64,000 bases of DNA, taken from positions 27,003 through 91,002 of the forward strand of contig JAHFTQ010000009.1 in assembly GCA_023265455.1 (NCBI GenBank). The letters are read 5' to 3'. Origin of the DNA: Parachlamydiales bacterium. Its GTDB lineage: Bacteria; Chlamydiota; Chlamydiia; Chlamydiales; Rhabdochlamydiaceae. Below, piece by piece: positions 17,009 to 25,087 of the stretch (positions within the stretch are counted from its first letter, which is position 1; each line of letters opens with the position of its first letter). The position numbers were made by a program, and so were the translations under genes. Below the pieces are notes generated by a model. It saw only the letters and a program-made list of their open reading frames with translations. It made no database searches and was not told the DNA's origin.

Positions 17009-17487
17009 ACAATCCTATCAACTGCCCAATCATGGGCTTGAAAAACTGTCCAACTCATAAGAGGCGGATGGTCTCTATGTGACTGACCCCATAGATTCTC
17101 TTCAATATACTTAATATAGAGCACATCTAATCCTACAGAACAGATGATATTAAAAATTCCATAATAGAAAAGCACTTTTGTGCCTATCTCCTGAGATCGA
17201 CTGTAGTCTTTGATCTGCATGACTCCCTGCACTACCACGTAGATAGCCAAAGCGGGACAGTTCTCAGGGATTAAGGAACTAAGACAAACAAGCATTCTAA
17301 ACTTCAGCATGTCCATACGATCCCGGAGAGCACCTAACATGAGATACCCTACGGCTGCTATAAAGATCCTCTCAATCGAACAGAGCCCTCGATTCACCTG
17401 TGATCTAATTTGTTCATGATCAGAACTATAGATCACAACCTTGCAACAATGCCCGATGTCTAACGCAAAACTTAAAGGTGTCATCAA
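16963..17487 (-). CDS. small unknown protein with hydrophobic segments
   Basis: A 174-residue frame with two or three hydrophobic segments ('IFIAAVGYLMLGAL', 'CPALAIYVVVQGVM', 'YGIFNIICSVGLDVLYI'). GAGGG precedes the start ATG 17487 at a good distance. I recognise no family. It overlaps the 3' end of 16205-17008 by 46 nt, so it could be spurious, but the long gap it fills and the ribosome site argue for a real gene. Confidence 0.5.
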   Translation of the reverse strand: MMTPLSFALDIGHCCKVVIYSSDHEQIRSQVNRGLCSIERIFIAAVGYLMLGALRDRMDMLKFRMLVCLSSLIPENCPALAIYVVVQGVMQIKDYSRSQEIGTKVLFYYGIFNIICSVGLDVLYIKYIEENLWGQSHRDHPPLMSWTVFQAHDWAVDRIVHLITMVRWRSLNRG

Positions 17488-17585
17488 GCCCTCGACTTGC
17501 CAAACGATTGTAATGAAAAAAAATTTAAAGAAAAAGGATTATTTGACTAGAATTTGTCAGGAGCTTCAAGTACCATTTTCCCAAC

Positions 17586-18437
17586 ATGAAACATCTTCTA
17601 AAAATAGCTCTTTTTGTCCTGGGATTCTTTGCTGTGGCACGCTTTTGCAAAATTCAGACGGACTCCTTCACCATTGCACGCATCTCCTCTTCTCTAACTT
17701 ACAACCCCACTTGGGATGTCCCACCTCTTTCTCCTGAAGAGACCGCCGACCTAAAAAAAACTCTCGACCAACCCTATTTTTATCTCTCCAAAGGAGCTCA
17801 AGCTTTTGTTTTTGCCTCTCAAGATGGTCAGTATGTGATTAAATTTTTCCGTCATCATCATATGAGCGCTCCTTTTTGGCTTAAACACCTACCCTTTAAG
17901 TGGGCACGCCAAAGCGCCCTCAAAAAAAAATCCAAGCTTGCAAAAGATTTCAGCAGCTATAAAATCGCCTACGATCGATTTAAAAATCAGACCGGCCTTC
18001 TCTTCCTTCACCTGAACAAAACCTCCGATCATTACCCCACCTTGGATCTTGTCGACAAACTCGGGATCCACCACCCTATCCCCTTGGATCAATATGAATT
18101 TCTTATCCAAAAAAGAGCCTCTCTTGTCTATCCCGCACTTGAAACCATGATCCAAAATAAAGACATCGCTCAGGCCAAAGAAGCTCTTTCAGGCCTTGTC
18201 CATCTGCTTGCCGATCGTATGCACCAAGGGATCTTTGACAAAGACCCCGACCTGAACACCAACTTTGGCCTCATTGGCACCCAGCCCATCCAAATCGATT
18301 TTGGTAGATACAAAACCAGAGCTCCTGGCTTCGACAGACAAGAAATCATCCGCATCACCGACCATTTGCACCAATGGCTCATGGTACGCTCCCCCGAACT
18401 CGACGAACACCTCCGCCACACAATCAACTCTTTATAA
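17586..18437 (+). CDS. membrane-anchored kinase-like protein (array member 1)
   Basis: A 283-residue protein with one N-terminal hydrophobic anchor (residues 5-20), then features of a protein-kinase-like fold: glycine-loop-like 'SKGAQAFVFASQDGQ', lysine in 'YVIKFF' (K86), a hinge-like 'FLIQKRA' (173-179), 'DKDPDLNTNFG' (D220, N226) and 'IQIDFGRY' (D238-F-G). The distance from the catalytic-loop Asp to Asn is six residues rather than five. It is the only copy with a true DFG. It is paralogous to the three genes at 20066, 20898 and 21599 but separated from them by repeats and fic. The fold is inferred; activity and substrate are unknown. Confidence 0.75.
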   Translation: MKHLLKIALFVLGFFAVARFCKIQTDSFTIARISSSLTYNPTWDVPPLSPEETADLKKTLDQPYFYLSKGAQAFVFASQDGQYVIKFFRHHHMSAPFWLKHLPFKWARQSALKKKSKLAKDFSSYKIAYDRFKNQTGLLFLHLNKTSDHYPTLDLVDKLGIHHPIPLDQYEFLIQKRASLVYPALETMIQNKDIAQAKEALSGLVHLLADRMHQGIFDKDPDLNTNFGLIGTQPIQIDFGRYKTRAPGFDRQEIIRITDHLHQWLMVRSPELDEHLRHTINSL

Positions 18438-18443
18438 GCACCT

Positions 18444-18610
18444 AGTTTCATCTGCGCAGAGGCACTGCGCGCAAAGCATGAGGCGCAGAGTACGCAGAGA
18501 AAGAAATTAAAAAAAAGGAAACTTCTGACTGGGCGAAGCCCAGCAAAATGCCATCTCTGCGTACTCTGCGCCTCGGACCTTGCGCGCAGCGCCTCTGCGC
18601 AGATGAAACT
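18444..18610. repeat. long palindromic repeat (GCGCAGAG type)
   Basis: The arm starting at 18444 (AGTTTCATCTGCGCAGAGGC...) returns in inverted form up to 18610, about 57 nt per arm with a few mismatches and a small internal hairpin CTGGGC/GCCCAG near the centre. It follows directly the stop of the first kinase-like gene and has no coding sense. Confidence 0.85.
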
Positions 18611-18669
18611 CTCACTCTTAATTAGGAAAGGCCATTGCTTGAGTCCCCAGCTGCAATTAAAGGCGTTTC

Positions 18670-18763
18670 TACCACGGAGATCACAGAGTACACGGAGAAA
18701 GCTAGGAAAAACGAGAAACAATCCTTCGGGTCCCCCTCTGTGTACTCTGTGATCTCCGTGGTA
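18670..18763. repeat. palindromic repeat (ACCACGGAGATCACAGAG type)
   Basis: Arms 18670-18697 and 18736-18763 are 28 nt each and complementary with a single mismatch; spacer 38 nt. A decayed single arm of the same sequence is present at about 30946-30968. It appears to be a dispersed element present more than once in this genome. Confidence 0.85.
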
Positions 18764-18856
18764 AAAATGTATTTTTTGATAAACATCGTTTTAGAATCCG
18801 CACTATCACGCGGTTTTTTTGTAGCACATAACACATTATAAACCAATAGGATATAT

Positions 18857-18897
18857 ATCCAATGTATACTAAAATGGCATTTTAGTATACATTGGAT
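18857..18897. promoter_or_regulatory. 41-bp perfect palindrome upstream of fic (operator candidate)
   Basis: Arms 18857-18876 and 18878-18897 are perfect complements around one central base (core AATGTATACTAAAATG). A third ATGTATACT follows at 18903-18911, and its TATACT (18906-18911) could be the -10 box of fic. A repressor bound here would block transcription of fic and the genes behind it. Confidence 0.7.
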
Positions 18898-18936
18898 GGA
18901 AGATGTATACTGAATTTACAACCCCGTGATTTTTAA

Positions 18937-20076
18937 ATGCTTATAGGACATTATCAGCAGCAACCGGCCAACTATAAGGCCTTCATTCCCCTCCCTTTTC
19001 CTCCTCAAGAAGGAATGACCATCTCCCCTGCAATCGCTGCAAAACATGCAGAAGCGTTGTATTCACTGGGGAAACTGGATGGAATCGCTCAACTATTGCC
19101 AGACAAAAACTTTTTCCTGCTCATGTTTTTAAGAAAAGAGGCCGCTAGCTCCAGTCAGATAGAGGGCACTCAAGCAACAATGGAAGATGCTATTGAAGCA
19201 GAAGTATCCCCGCGCTCAGCTCTCCCTGCAGATGTCGATGACATCATCCATTATGTTAAAGCATTAAACCATGGCCTTGAACTTTTTAAAACAATCCCTC
19301 TTTCTGTGCGCCTGATGACCGAGATGCACAGAATTTTAATGGAGGGAAGTCGGTCAACCCAAAATCCGTATCCCGGCGAGTTTCGAAGGTCACAAAACTG
19401 GATCTCTGGAACAACACCCAGTAATGCCCTTTTTGTTCCCCCGCCTCCCCATGAGATCTCCCGTTGCTTGGGGGATCTAGAAAAATTCATCCACTCAAAA
19501 AATGACGGCTATCTCCCCCTCATCAAAGCTGGGTTAATCCATGCTCAATTTGAGACCATTCACCCTTTTACCGACGGCAATGGTCGTACAGGACGGCTTC
19601 TCATTACCATGTTCCTCTGGCAAGAAAAACTGTTGGAATCTCCGATTCTTTATCTATCCGATTTTTTTAAAAAACATCAAAACCTCTATTACACCCGTCT
19701 TCAAAAATACCATTCAGAGCCCGCAGACATTGAGGGTTGGTTAGATTTTTTTCTCGAGGGAATCAGAGCAACCGCCACTTCAGCTATCGAAGTCGCCAAA
19801 GAAATCAACCAGCTACGTGAGCAAGATATGGCCAAACTACAAAAATTAGGAAAAGCATCGGCTGAAACCGGTATAGACCTCCTGCGAAATTTATATCAGC
19901 AACCGATTGTCGATGTTGCCAAAATTCAAGAGTGGACAGGGTTTACACGTGCAGGAGCTCAAAAAGTGATCGATCGTTTTATTCAAATGGAAATCCTCAA
20001 AGAGCACAACCCTGATAAAACCTACTCCAAGACCTACGAATACAATTCCTACCTGAAACTTTTTTATGCTAGTTAA
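18937..20076 (+). CDS. fic: Fic family AMP-transferase, class II, with C-terminal winged-helix region
   Basis: A 379-residue Fic protein. The catalytic motif HPFTDGNGRTGR lies near residues 208-219; the N-terminal inhibitory helix motif 'SSSQIEGTQ' (about residues 69-77, S/T-x-x-x-E-G) marks class II. Fic enzymes transfer AMP from ATP to hydroxyl side chains of target proteins and are held inactive by the inhibitory glutamate. The last 90 residues ('PIVDVAKIQEWTGFTRAGAQ') look like a winged helix, which could bind the palindrome upstream. No Shine-Dalgarno site precedes ATG 18937. The stop overlaps the next kinase-like gene by 11 nt, so they are co-translated. Confidence 0.92.
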   Translation: MLIGHYQQQPANYKAFIPLPFPPQEGMTISPAIAAKHAEALYSLGKLDGIAQLLPDKNFFLLMFLRKEAASSSQIEGTQATMEDAIEAEVSPRSALPADVDDIIHYVKALNHGLELFKTIPLSVRLMTEMHRILMEGSRSTQNPYPGEFRRSQNWISGTTPSNALFVPPPPHEISRCLGDLEKFIHSKNDGYLPLIKAGLIHAQFETIHPFTDGNGRTGRLLITMFLWQEKLLESPILYLSDFFKKHQNLYYTRLQKYHSEPADIEGWLDFFLEGIRATATSAIEVAKEINQLREQDMAKLQKLGKASAETGIDLLRNLYQQPIVDVAKIQEWTGFTRAGAQKVIDRFIQMEILKEHNPDKTYSKTYEYNSYLKLFYAS

Positions 20077-20926
20077 TTGGTTAAAACGCTCCTTCTACAT
20101 CATTCTCTTTCTCGCTGTATTCAACACCCTCGAACACGTTTGCCATAAGATCACCGACGGCTTTACGCTCTCCCGCATCCAATTCGATGCCAAAGATACA
20201 CGCCCTGCTAACCCCGACCCTGCAACCTTCGCAATGCTCGATCAGCCCTATCACTACTTCAACTGCGGTCACCAATGCTTCGCTTTCATTTCTAACGATG
20301 GCCATTACATTCTTAAATTCTTTAAATATACCCGTCACACACCTCCTGCTTGGACAGCTCACATCCCCCTTCTTAACCGATTCAAATCCTTAAGACCTGA
20401 ACGCATCAAGAAAATCACTTGGAAAAAAAATCGCGATTTTCAAGGGTATCAACTCGCCTTTGACCGCTTCCGAGAGCAAACCGGCATCCTCTCCCTTCAC
20501 CTGAATCCCACTTCTTCCGGATATCCTACCATTACCCTCTATGATAAACTTAAGATCCGCCACACTCTAGATCTCAACACCGCCCCTTTCGTTCTTCAAA
20601 TCAAAGCCTCTCCAACTTACCCCACATTTTCTTCTTGGCTAGAGGCCGGTGATTACGACAAAGTCCGTAGTGGAATTTCTCGCATCATCGCTCTTTGCGC
20701 AGAGCGCCTCCACCTCCAAATCCTTGACGAAGACGTTCACCTCTATTGTAATTTCGGCTTCGTCGGAGAAACCCCCATCCAAATAGATCCCGGCCGTTTT
20801 TCTATGAGTCCTTCTCCAATCTCTCCTGAAAAACTTACACCATTTGTTAAAGAACTCCAAGAATGGTTTGCTCAACATTACCCACCTTTAGCCCCCTATG
20901 TCGAAGCCTGTGCGAACTCTTATTAA
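20066..20926 (+). CDS. membrane-anchored kinase-like protein (array member 2)
   Basis: A 286-residue paralogue of 17586-18437: N-terminal anchor (residues 8-20), 'NCGHQCFAFISNDGH', lysine in 'YILKFFK' (K84), then 'ILDEDVHLYCNFGFVG' and 'IQIDPGRF'. The DFG phenylalanine is replaced by proline, while the lysine, the D...N pair and the final aspartate are kept. It begins within the last codons of fic (11-nt overlap) and overlaps the next copy by 29 nt. Unknown function. Confidence 0.75.
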   Translation: MLVNWLKRSFYIILFLAVFNTLEHVCHKITDGFTLSRIQFDAKDTRPANPDPATFAMLDQPYHYFNCGHQCFAFISNDGHYILKFFKYTRHTPPAWTAHIPLLNRFKSLRPERIKKITWKKNRDFQGYQLAFDRFREQTGILSLHLNPTSSGYPTITLYDKLKIRHTLDLNTAPFVLQIKASPTYPTFSSWLEAGDYDKVRSGISRIIALCAERLHLQILDEDVHLYCNFGFVGETPIQIDPGRFSMSPSPISPEKLTPFVKELQEWFAQHYPPLAPYVEACANSY

Positions 20927-21614
20927 AACATCTCTCTTCCTCCTCATCTTCGCCCTCACCTACCACTTCTGTGATAAAGCCACCTGGGGATTTACCACAG
21001 CACGTCTTCACACGACCCAAGATCTGGGACTTTCCAACCACACCGATCCCACTCCCTATCTCCAACAAAAATTCTACCTCCGCGATCAAGGCGGGCAATC
21101 GTACATCTTTTTTTCTGAAGATGGCACCATCGTCCTCAAGCTCTTCAAAGACATGCCCCGCCCTTGGCTGATCCTTCCCCACTATCAACAAAAAAAAATC
21201 GGCAAGCTCCGTCGCACCCTCACGGGCTACGCTCTGGCCTTCGAGCGCATCCCCCATGATACCGCTCTTCTTTCCCTTCACTTAAAACCCAGCTCTACAC
21301 CCCTTCCTGCCACTCTCATCGACCGCCTTCACATCGCCCATACCATCGATCTTTCTTCCACCTACTTCATCCTCCAAAAACGCGCTGAGCCCCTCTCCTC
21401 CCGTCCTCTTCCCCTATCTCAACTTCATCAGCTCATGAGTCGCCTCTGCCTAGCCCATATTTCCGACCACGACCCTCGCCTCCACCTCAATCTCGGTTGG
21501 GTCGGTCAAGAGCTTATTTTTGTTGATCCCGGCAGATTTGTGGATGATCCTAACCCCTCCTCGGACCTGCCTGACAAATTTTTACAACTCGTCAGCCCAT
21601 GCGACGCCTCTTAG
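20898..21614 (+). CDS. membrane-anchored kinase-like protein (array member 3)
   Basis: The shortest copy, 238 residues. An N-terminal anchor (residues 9-22) precedes 'RDQGGQSYIFFSEDGTIVL' and lysine K81 in 'VLKLFK'; 'ISDHDPRLHLNLGWVG' and 'IFVDPGRF' follow. Residues between the N-lobe-like part and the D...N motif are reduced compared with the other copies. Start ATG 20898 and stop 21614 overlap both neighbours, in line with a single translation unit. Confidence 0.72.
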   Translation: MSKPVRTLIKTSLFLLIFALTYHFCDKATWGFTTARLHTTQDLGLSNHTDPTPYLQQKFYLRDQGGQSYIFFSEDGTIVLKLFKDMPRPWLILPHYQQKKIGKLRRTLTGYALAFERIPHDTALLSLHLKPSSTPLPATLIDRLHIAHTIDLSSTYFILQKRAEPLSSRPLPLSQLHQLMSRLCLAHISDHDPRLHLNLGWVGQELIFVDPGRFVDDPNPSSDLPDKFLQLVSPCDAS

Positions 21615-22396
21615 TCCTTTGCTTGATTTTTGTTCTTGCAAAATTCTGCCTTTGGCAGACTAGAGGGTTTTTCCTTGCTAAAATGCTCTCCTCTTCACAC
21701 ACACCCAAAGATCCTCCTGAAATAACTCTGACCTTTCTCGGCTCCGGTCACCAATTTTATGTCTTTGAAACCCCTGACCCTGCTTACGTCATTAAGTTTG
21801 TCAAATTCAGCCGCCGCACCCCCCTACCTTGGCTTGAAAAACTTCCCCTTCCTTCTCCACTCAGCACTTGGCGAAATATCTATCTTGCAAAACGAGCTAA
21901 CCGCTTAGCTCACCTACAACAAAGCGCTGCCCTTGCACTCCAACGCATCCCTCTTCAAACCGGCCTCCTTCCGACCCCTTCTCTTCCCCCTTCCATCACC
22001 CTCATCGACAAATTGGGCATCCTTCACAACATCAACCCTTCCCATACCCTCTTCTTTCTTCAACAGAAAGCCACTCCGTTCACCGACTATTTCAATGCAC
22101 ATCCCTCCGAATCCCTCATCGACTCCTATATTCAAACCATCGTCTCCCAATGCCGCAAAGGCCTTTGCAATCTCGATCCCCTCACCGAGCGTAATTACGG
22201 CGTTGTTAATGAACGTGTGATCATTCTCGATATCGGCTCCTTTCTTCCCCATTCCAAGCTCAACACCCCCATCGGCCTTAAGCGCCAAATTTTCTTAGAG
22301 CTCCTTCCCCTTCGCGAATGGCTCCAAAAGCACCATCCCCAACACCTTCCCTACTTCGATGCTTGTCTAAAAAAAACAATAGAGAATATGCTGTAG
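21599..22396 (+). CDS. membrane-anchored kinase-like protein (array member 4)
   Basis: A 265-residue copy: N-terminal anchor (residues 3-16), 'LGSGHQFYVFETPDPAYVIK' with lysine K66, then 'LCNLDPLTERNYGVVN' and 'IILDIGSF'. The final motif is DIG and the conserved arginine after it is serine, so this is the most divergent copy. Overlaps the previous gene by 16 nt; hsp20 follows after 22 nt. Confidence 0.72.
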   Translation: MRRLLVLCLIFVLAKFCLWQTRGFFLAKMLSSSHTPKDPPEITLTFLGSGHQFYVFETPDPAYVIKFVKFSRRTPLPWLEKLPLPSPLSTWRNIYLAKRANRLAHLQQSAALALQRIPLQTGLLPTPSLPPSITLIDKLGILHNINPSHTLFFLQQKATPFTDYFNAHPSESLIDSYIQTIVSQCRKGLCNLDPLTERNYGVVNERVIILDIGSFLPHSKLNTPIGLKRQIFLELLPLREWLQKHHPQHLPYFDACLKKTIENML

Positions 22397-22418
22397 TCAT
22401 CTTAAGAAGAAGGTTATT

Positions 22419-22847
22419 ATGCCCCGCAAAATGCCACCCCGCTCTCTCTGGTCCTTTCCGATGGTTCGGTTTCCGTTCTCGCTTTTAGAAGAAGACGAAG
22501 AGGGCTGGATGGAAAATTTTAGCGAACCTTCAGGCCTATCTGTTTCCGAAGATGAAAATCAGGTCTACATTGAAGCCGCTGTTCCCGGTCTTAAACCCGA
22601 AGAAATAGAAATGACTTTCGACAAAGGAATCGTCTGGATCAAAGGCGAAAAAAAAGAAGAAGCTGGCGACAAAAACAAAAAGTTCTACCGCAAAGCTCTC
22701 AGCACCTTTTCCTATCGGATCGCCGTTCCTGGCAACATCGATGAATCAAAGCATCCTGAAGCCGTTTGTAAAAACGGCATTCTCCGCGTCATCTTTTCCA
22801 AAACCACCAAAACTCAACCCAAAAAAATCGCCATCAAAGAACTATAA
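22419..22847 (+). CDS. hsp20: Hsp20/alpha-crystallin small heat-shock protein
   Basis: A 142-residue small heat-shock protein. The alpha-crystallin domain (about residues 38-130) contains 'VYIEAAVPGLKPEEIEMTF' and 'NGILRVIF'; the C-terminal IxI motif appears as 'IAI' in 'KKIAIKEL'. Such proteins hold unfolded proteins as ATP-independent oligomeric chaperones. GAAGGTT precedes the ATG. It may be transcribed with the kinase-like genes (22-nt gap). Confidence 0.93.
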   Translation: MPRKMPPRSLWSFPMVRFPFSLLEEDEEGWMENFSEPSGLSVSEDENQVYIEAAVPGLKPEEIEMTFDKGIVWIKGEKKEEAGDKNKKFYRKALSTFSYRIAVPGNIDESKHPEAVCKNGILRVIFSKTTKTQPKKIAIKEL

Positions 22848-22913
22848 ATTTCTTGCTTTTTTAAACATCTCACTTTAAAATCGCTTACTATATTTTACCC
22901 CTGGAGGCTTCTC

Positions 22914-24794
22914 ATGTCCGACCTATCATCTCCCACAGTTAAACCACCTATCCTTCCGCCTAGCTATGCTCAATATCTAGAAAGCAACTCTGACATTGCC
23001 AGGCTGTTGAAACAAGCTTATGACTGCAGTACAAGTACGAACTCCCTTGGATGTCGGCTTTATTCCATTTGCAACTGCAATACCGCACTTATTGCCGTCT
23101 CTTTCAACTTGTTAGGACGTATCGGTTACACATTTCAGACGTGCGTCTTGTTCCTCAACCCGGGTGAAAACTTTGCAGTTGGAGTAGAAAGAATTTCTAA
23201 TGCCGTTAAAAATTGTAGAGGCCCCTGGGACCTCTTTTGGACACTTTCAGGCAAGTCCTGGGGCGCTCTCTCTGATCCTAAACGCATGTTCAAAGAGTTT
23301 GAAAATCTCACCAGTAACTTGAAAGAACAAGAAGCTAAGGCTCAAAAAAAGCTGATTCTTTTAACGGCAGAGGTAGAAGAAAAACGGACAACTCTTAAAA
23401 CGTTACAGGATCAAGCGATGGAGCTAGATTCAAAGAAGGAATTAACCGAAAAAGCCCTTGAAGCACTCACTGCTAATGTATCAACTACCACGAAGCAGGT
23501 AGAGGCCCTTAAAACAACTCAAAACTCTCTGCAAAAAAATATAAATAGTCTTGAAAATGAAGAGCGCAATTTAGAAACCCGCATTGGGACCCTAAATAAA
23601 CAAACAAGTGAATTAACCACACAGCAAGAGAAAAAAATTGCTGTATTAGGGACGACTAGTAATGAGCTTACAGTGTTAGTAAAATCTAAAGAAACTGAGC
23701 AAGCTAACCTGGATAGAATCCTTAAAGACTTACAAGCTTCTAGAGAAAGTCAAGTCACTCTTGGAAAAGAAGAATCACGGCTTAGAGACATCCAAACTCG
23801 CCTAAGCTCGGAGCAAGGACAGAAAGAAAAAGAAATCAATGAGCTCACAACAAAAATTAAACAACTGACAGAGCAATCCGAAAAGAGTCAGCAAACGATT
23901 CAAGAACAGAAACTTGCAAATCAAAAACTGGCTATAGATATCAAAACTAATACAGATGAAATTAAACATCTCTCTACTGATAAAACTAGCCTCTCTAAGG
24001 AAGTAGAGACTCTTAAGGTTGAGAAAGATAAAATTCAAAACCTTATCACTCAAAAGAGCGCACTCGAAAATCAAGTCAAAGATCTGAAAAATCAGCTAGG
24101 AGACTTGCAGAAAAACCATCAAGGTACAACCCAAATCTATACTGAACTTGGAACTAAAAAAACAAAGCTGGAACAAGAGCTCCAAAGTCTTTCTACGCAA
24201 CTCTCACAACGTTCGACCGAAAAATCTACGCTCGAACAAGAGGTCAGTAAACTTATCAGTCAAGAAACAAAATGTAAAAAAGAGCTAGCTTCTCTTCAAG
24301 CCGAACTTGAAGTAGCAAAAAAAGCCCGGACAGAACATGAGCAGCTCAAATCAGAAATTCTTGCGCTCACAACACAAAAAGAGGGGATTGAAAAATCTAT
24401 CGAAGGACTTAAAGCCCAATCCGAGGCTCAAGAAAAAGCGACAACCCGGATTGCCGAACAATATAAAGCTGTTTCAGATTCTCTAACCTCATCGGAGGGA
24501 AAATTAACCCAGCTAAATACAAAAATTCAAGAAAAAGAAGAGAGCCTCGCTACTCTAGAAACTAAAATCACTTCTCGAACGCAAGACCTTGCAACATTAA
24601 GAACTGGCATTCTAGAACAGCAACAAAAAGCAGCAGCCCTGAAACAGCAAGTAGCAGGACAGTCCCAGGGAAAAATGCGCCGCTCTGGCTCTGCCACCTC
24701 TCTATCAGGAAGTGCTGTAAGACCAACCAGTTCTTCACCCATACCGGAAGCCGCCTCCACTGGAAATTCCGGTGCTAACACCGAAAAAAATTAA
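22914..24794 (+). CDS. long coiled-coil protein, unknown (effector-like)
   Basis: A 626-residue protein in three parts: a Cys-rich N-terminal region with one hydrophobic stretch (about residues 55-80), an uninterrupted coiled coil (about residues 130-590; heptads of L/I/V among E, K, Q, S, T), and a Ser/Thr/Pro-rich tail ('SGSATSLSGSAVRPTSSSP'). CTGGAGG precedes ATG 22914. The closest analogy is to long coiled-coil proteins exported by intracellular bacteria; no specific homologue is recognised. A long hairpin element follows its stop. Confidence 0.8.
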   Translation: MSDLSSPTVKPPILPPSYAQYLESNSDIARLLKQAYDCSTSTNSLGCRLYSICNCNTALIAVSFNLLGRIGYTFQTCVLFLNPGENFAVGVERISNAVKNCRGPWDLFWTLSGKSWGALSDPKRMFKEFENLTSNLKEQEAKAQKKLILLTAEVEEKRTTLKTLQDQAMELDSKKELTEKALEALTANVSTTTKQVEALKTTQNSLQKNINSLENEERNLETRIGTLNKQTSELTTQQEKKIAVLGTTSNELTVLVKSKETEQANLDRILKDLQASRESQVTLGKEESRLRDIQTRLSSEQGQKEKEINELTTKIKQLTEQSEKSQQTIQEQKLANQKLAIDIKTNTDEIKHLSTDKTSLSKEVETLKVEKDKIQNLITQKSALENQVKDLKNQLGDLQKNHQGTTQIYTELGTKKTKLEQELQSLSTQLSQRSTEKSTLEQEVSKLISQETKCKKELASLQAELEVAKKARTEHEQLKSEILALTTQKEGIEKSIEGLKAQSEAQEKATTRIAEQYKAVSDSLTSSEGKLTQLNTKIQEKEESLATLETKITSRTQDLATLRTGILEQQQKAAALKQQVAGQSQGKMRRSGSATSLSGSAVRPTSSSPIPEAASTGNSGANTEKN

Positions 24795-24827
24795 TCAATT
24801 TCAACAAGAGTTCGTACAATCCAACTT

Positions 24828-24990
24828 ATACCATTTTCAGAAAATAAAGTCATATTTTAGCTGCGTGAAAGCTGCCGCAATTCCACGATCGTAAGTGGGT
24901 TAGTATTAACTCAATACAAACCCACTTACGATCGTGAAATTGCGGCGCTTTGACGCGCTAAAATGTGGCTTTATTTTCTGGAAACGGTAT
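24828..24990. repeat. long hairpin element, copy B
   Basis: A palindrome of 163 nt with few mismatches. Centre GTGGGTTAGTATTAACTCAA followed by TACAAACCCAC; copy A at 3339-3507 has the same centre with A-T and C/G swaps that keep the pairs. 'GCGTGAAA' on the left arm and 'TTTGACGC' on the right arm are shared by both copies and oppose each other. The rest of the stem differs between copies but pairs in each. It lies between the coiled-coil gene and the Inc-like gene. Confidence 0.9.
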
Positions 24991-25041
24991 TAGCCCATTC
25001 GAGCGTGGTATAGGTTGGATTGTGTTTGTTTTTAATTTAGG

Positions 25042-25069
25042 AAATCTTGTAAGCTCCCTCTCAAGATTT
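25042..25069 (+). other. leader hairpin before the Inc-like gene
   Basis: AAATCTTG (25042-25049) and CAAGATTT (25062-25069) form a perfect 8-bp stem with a 12-nt loop, 18 nt upstream of ATG 25088 and just before the putative ribosome site AGGAC. Could influence translation or be chance. Confidence 0.35.
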
Positions 25070-25087
25070 ATTATTTAGGACAAGATT

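Noticed and set aside
18170..18721. Minus-strand frames across the palindromic repeats after kinase-like gene 1
   Set aside because: Long palindromes keep frames open on both strands by symmetry; no family features and they overlap a real gene.
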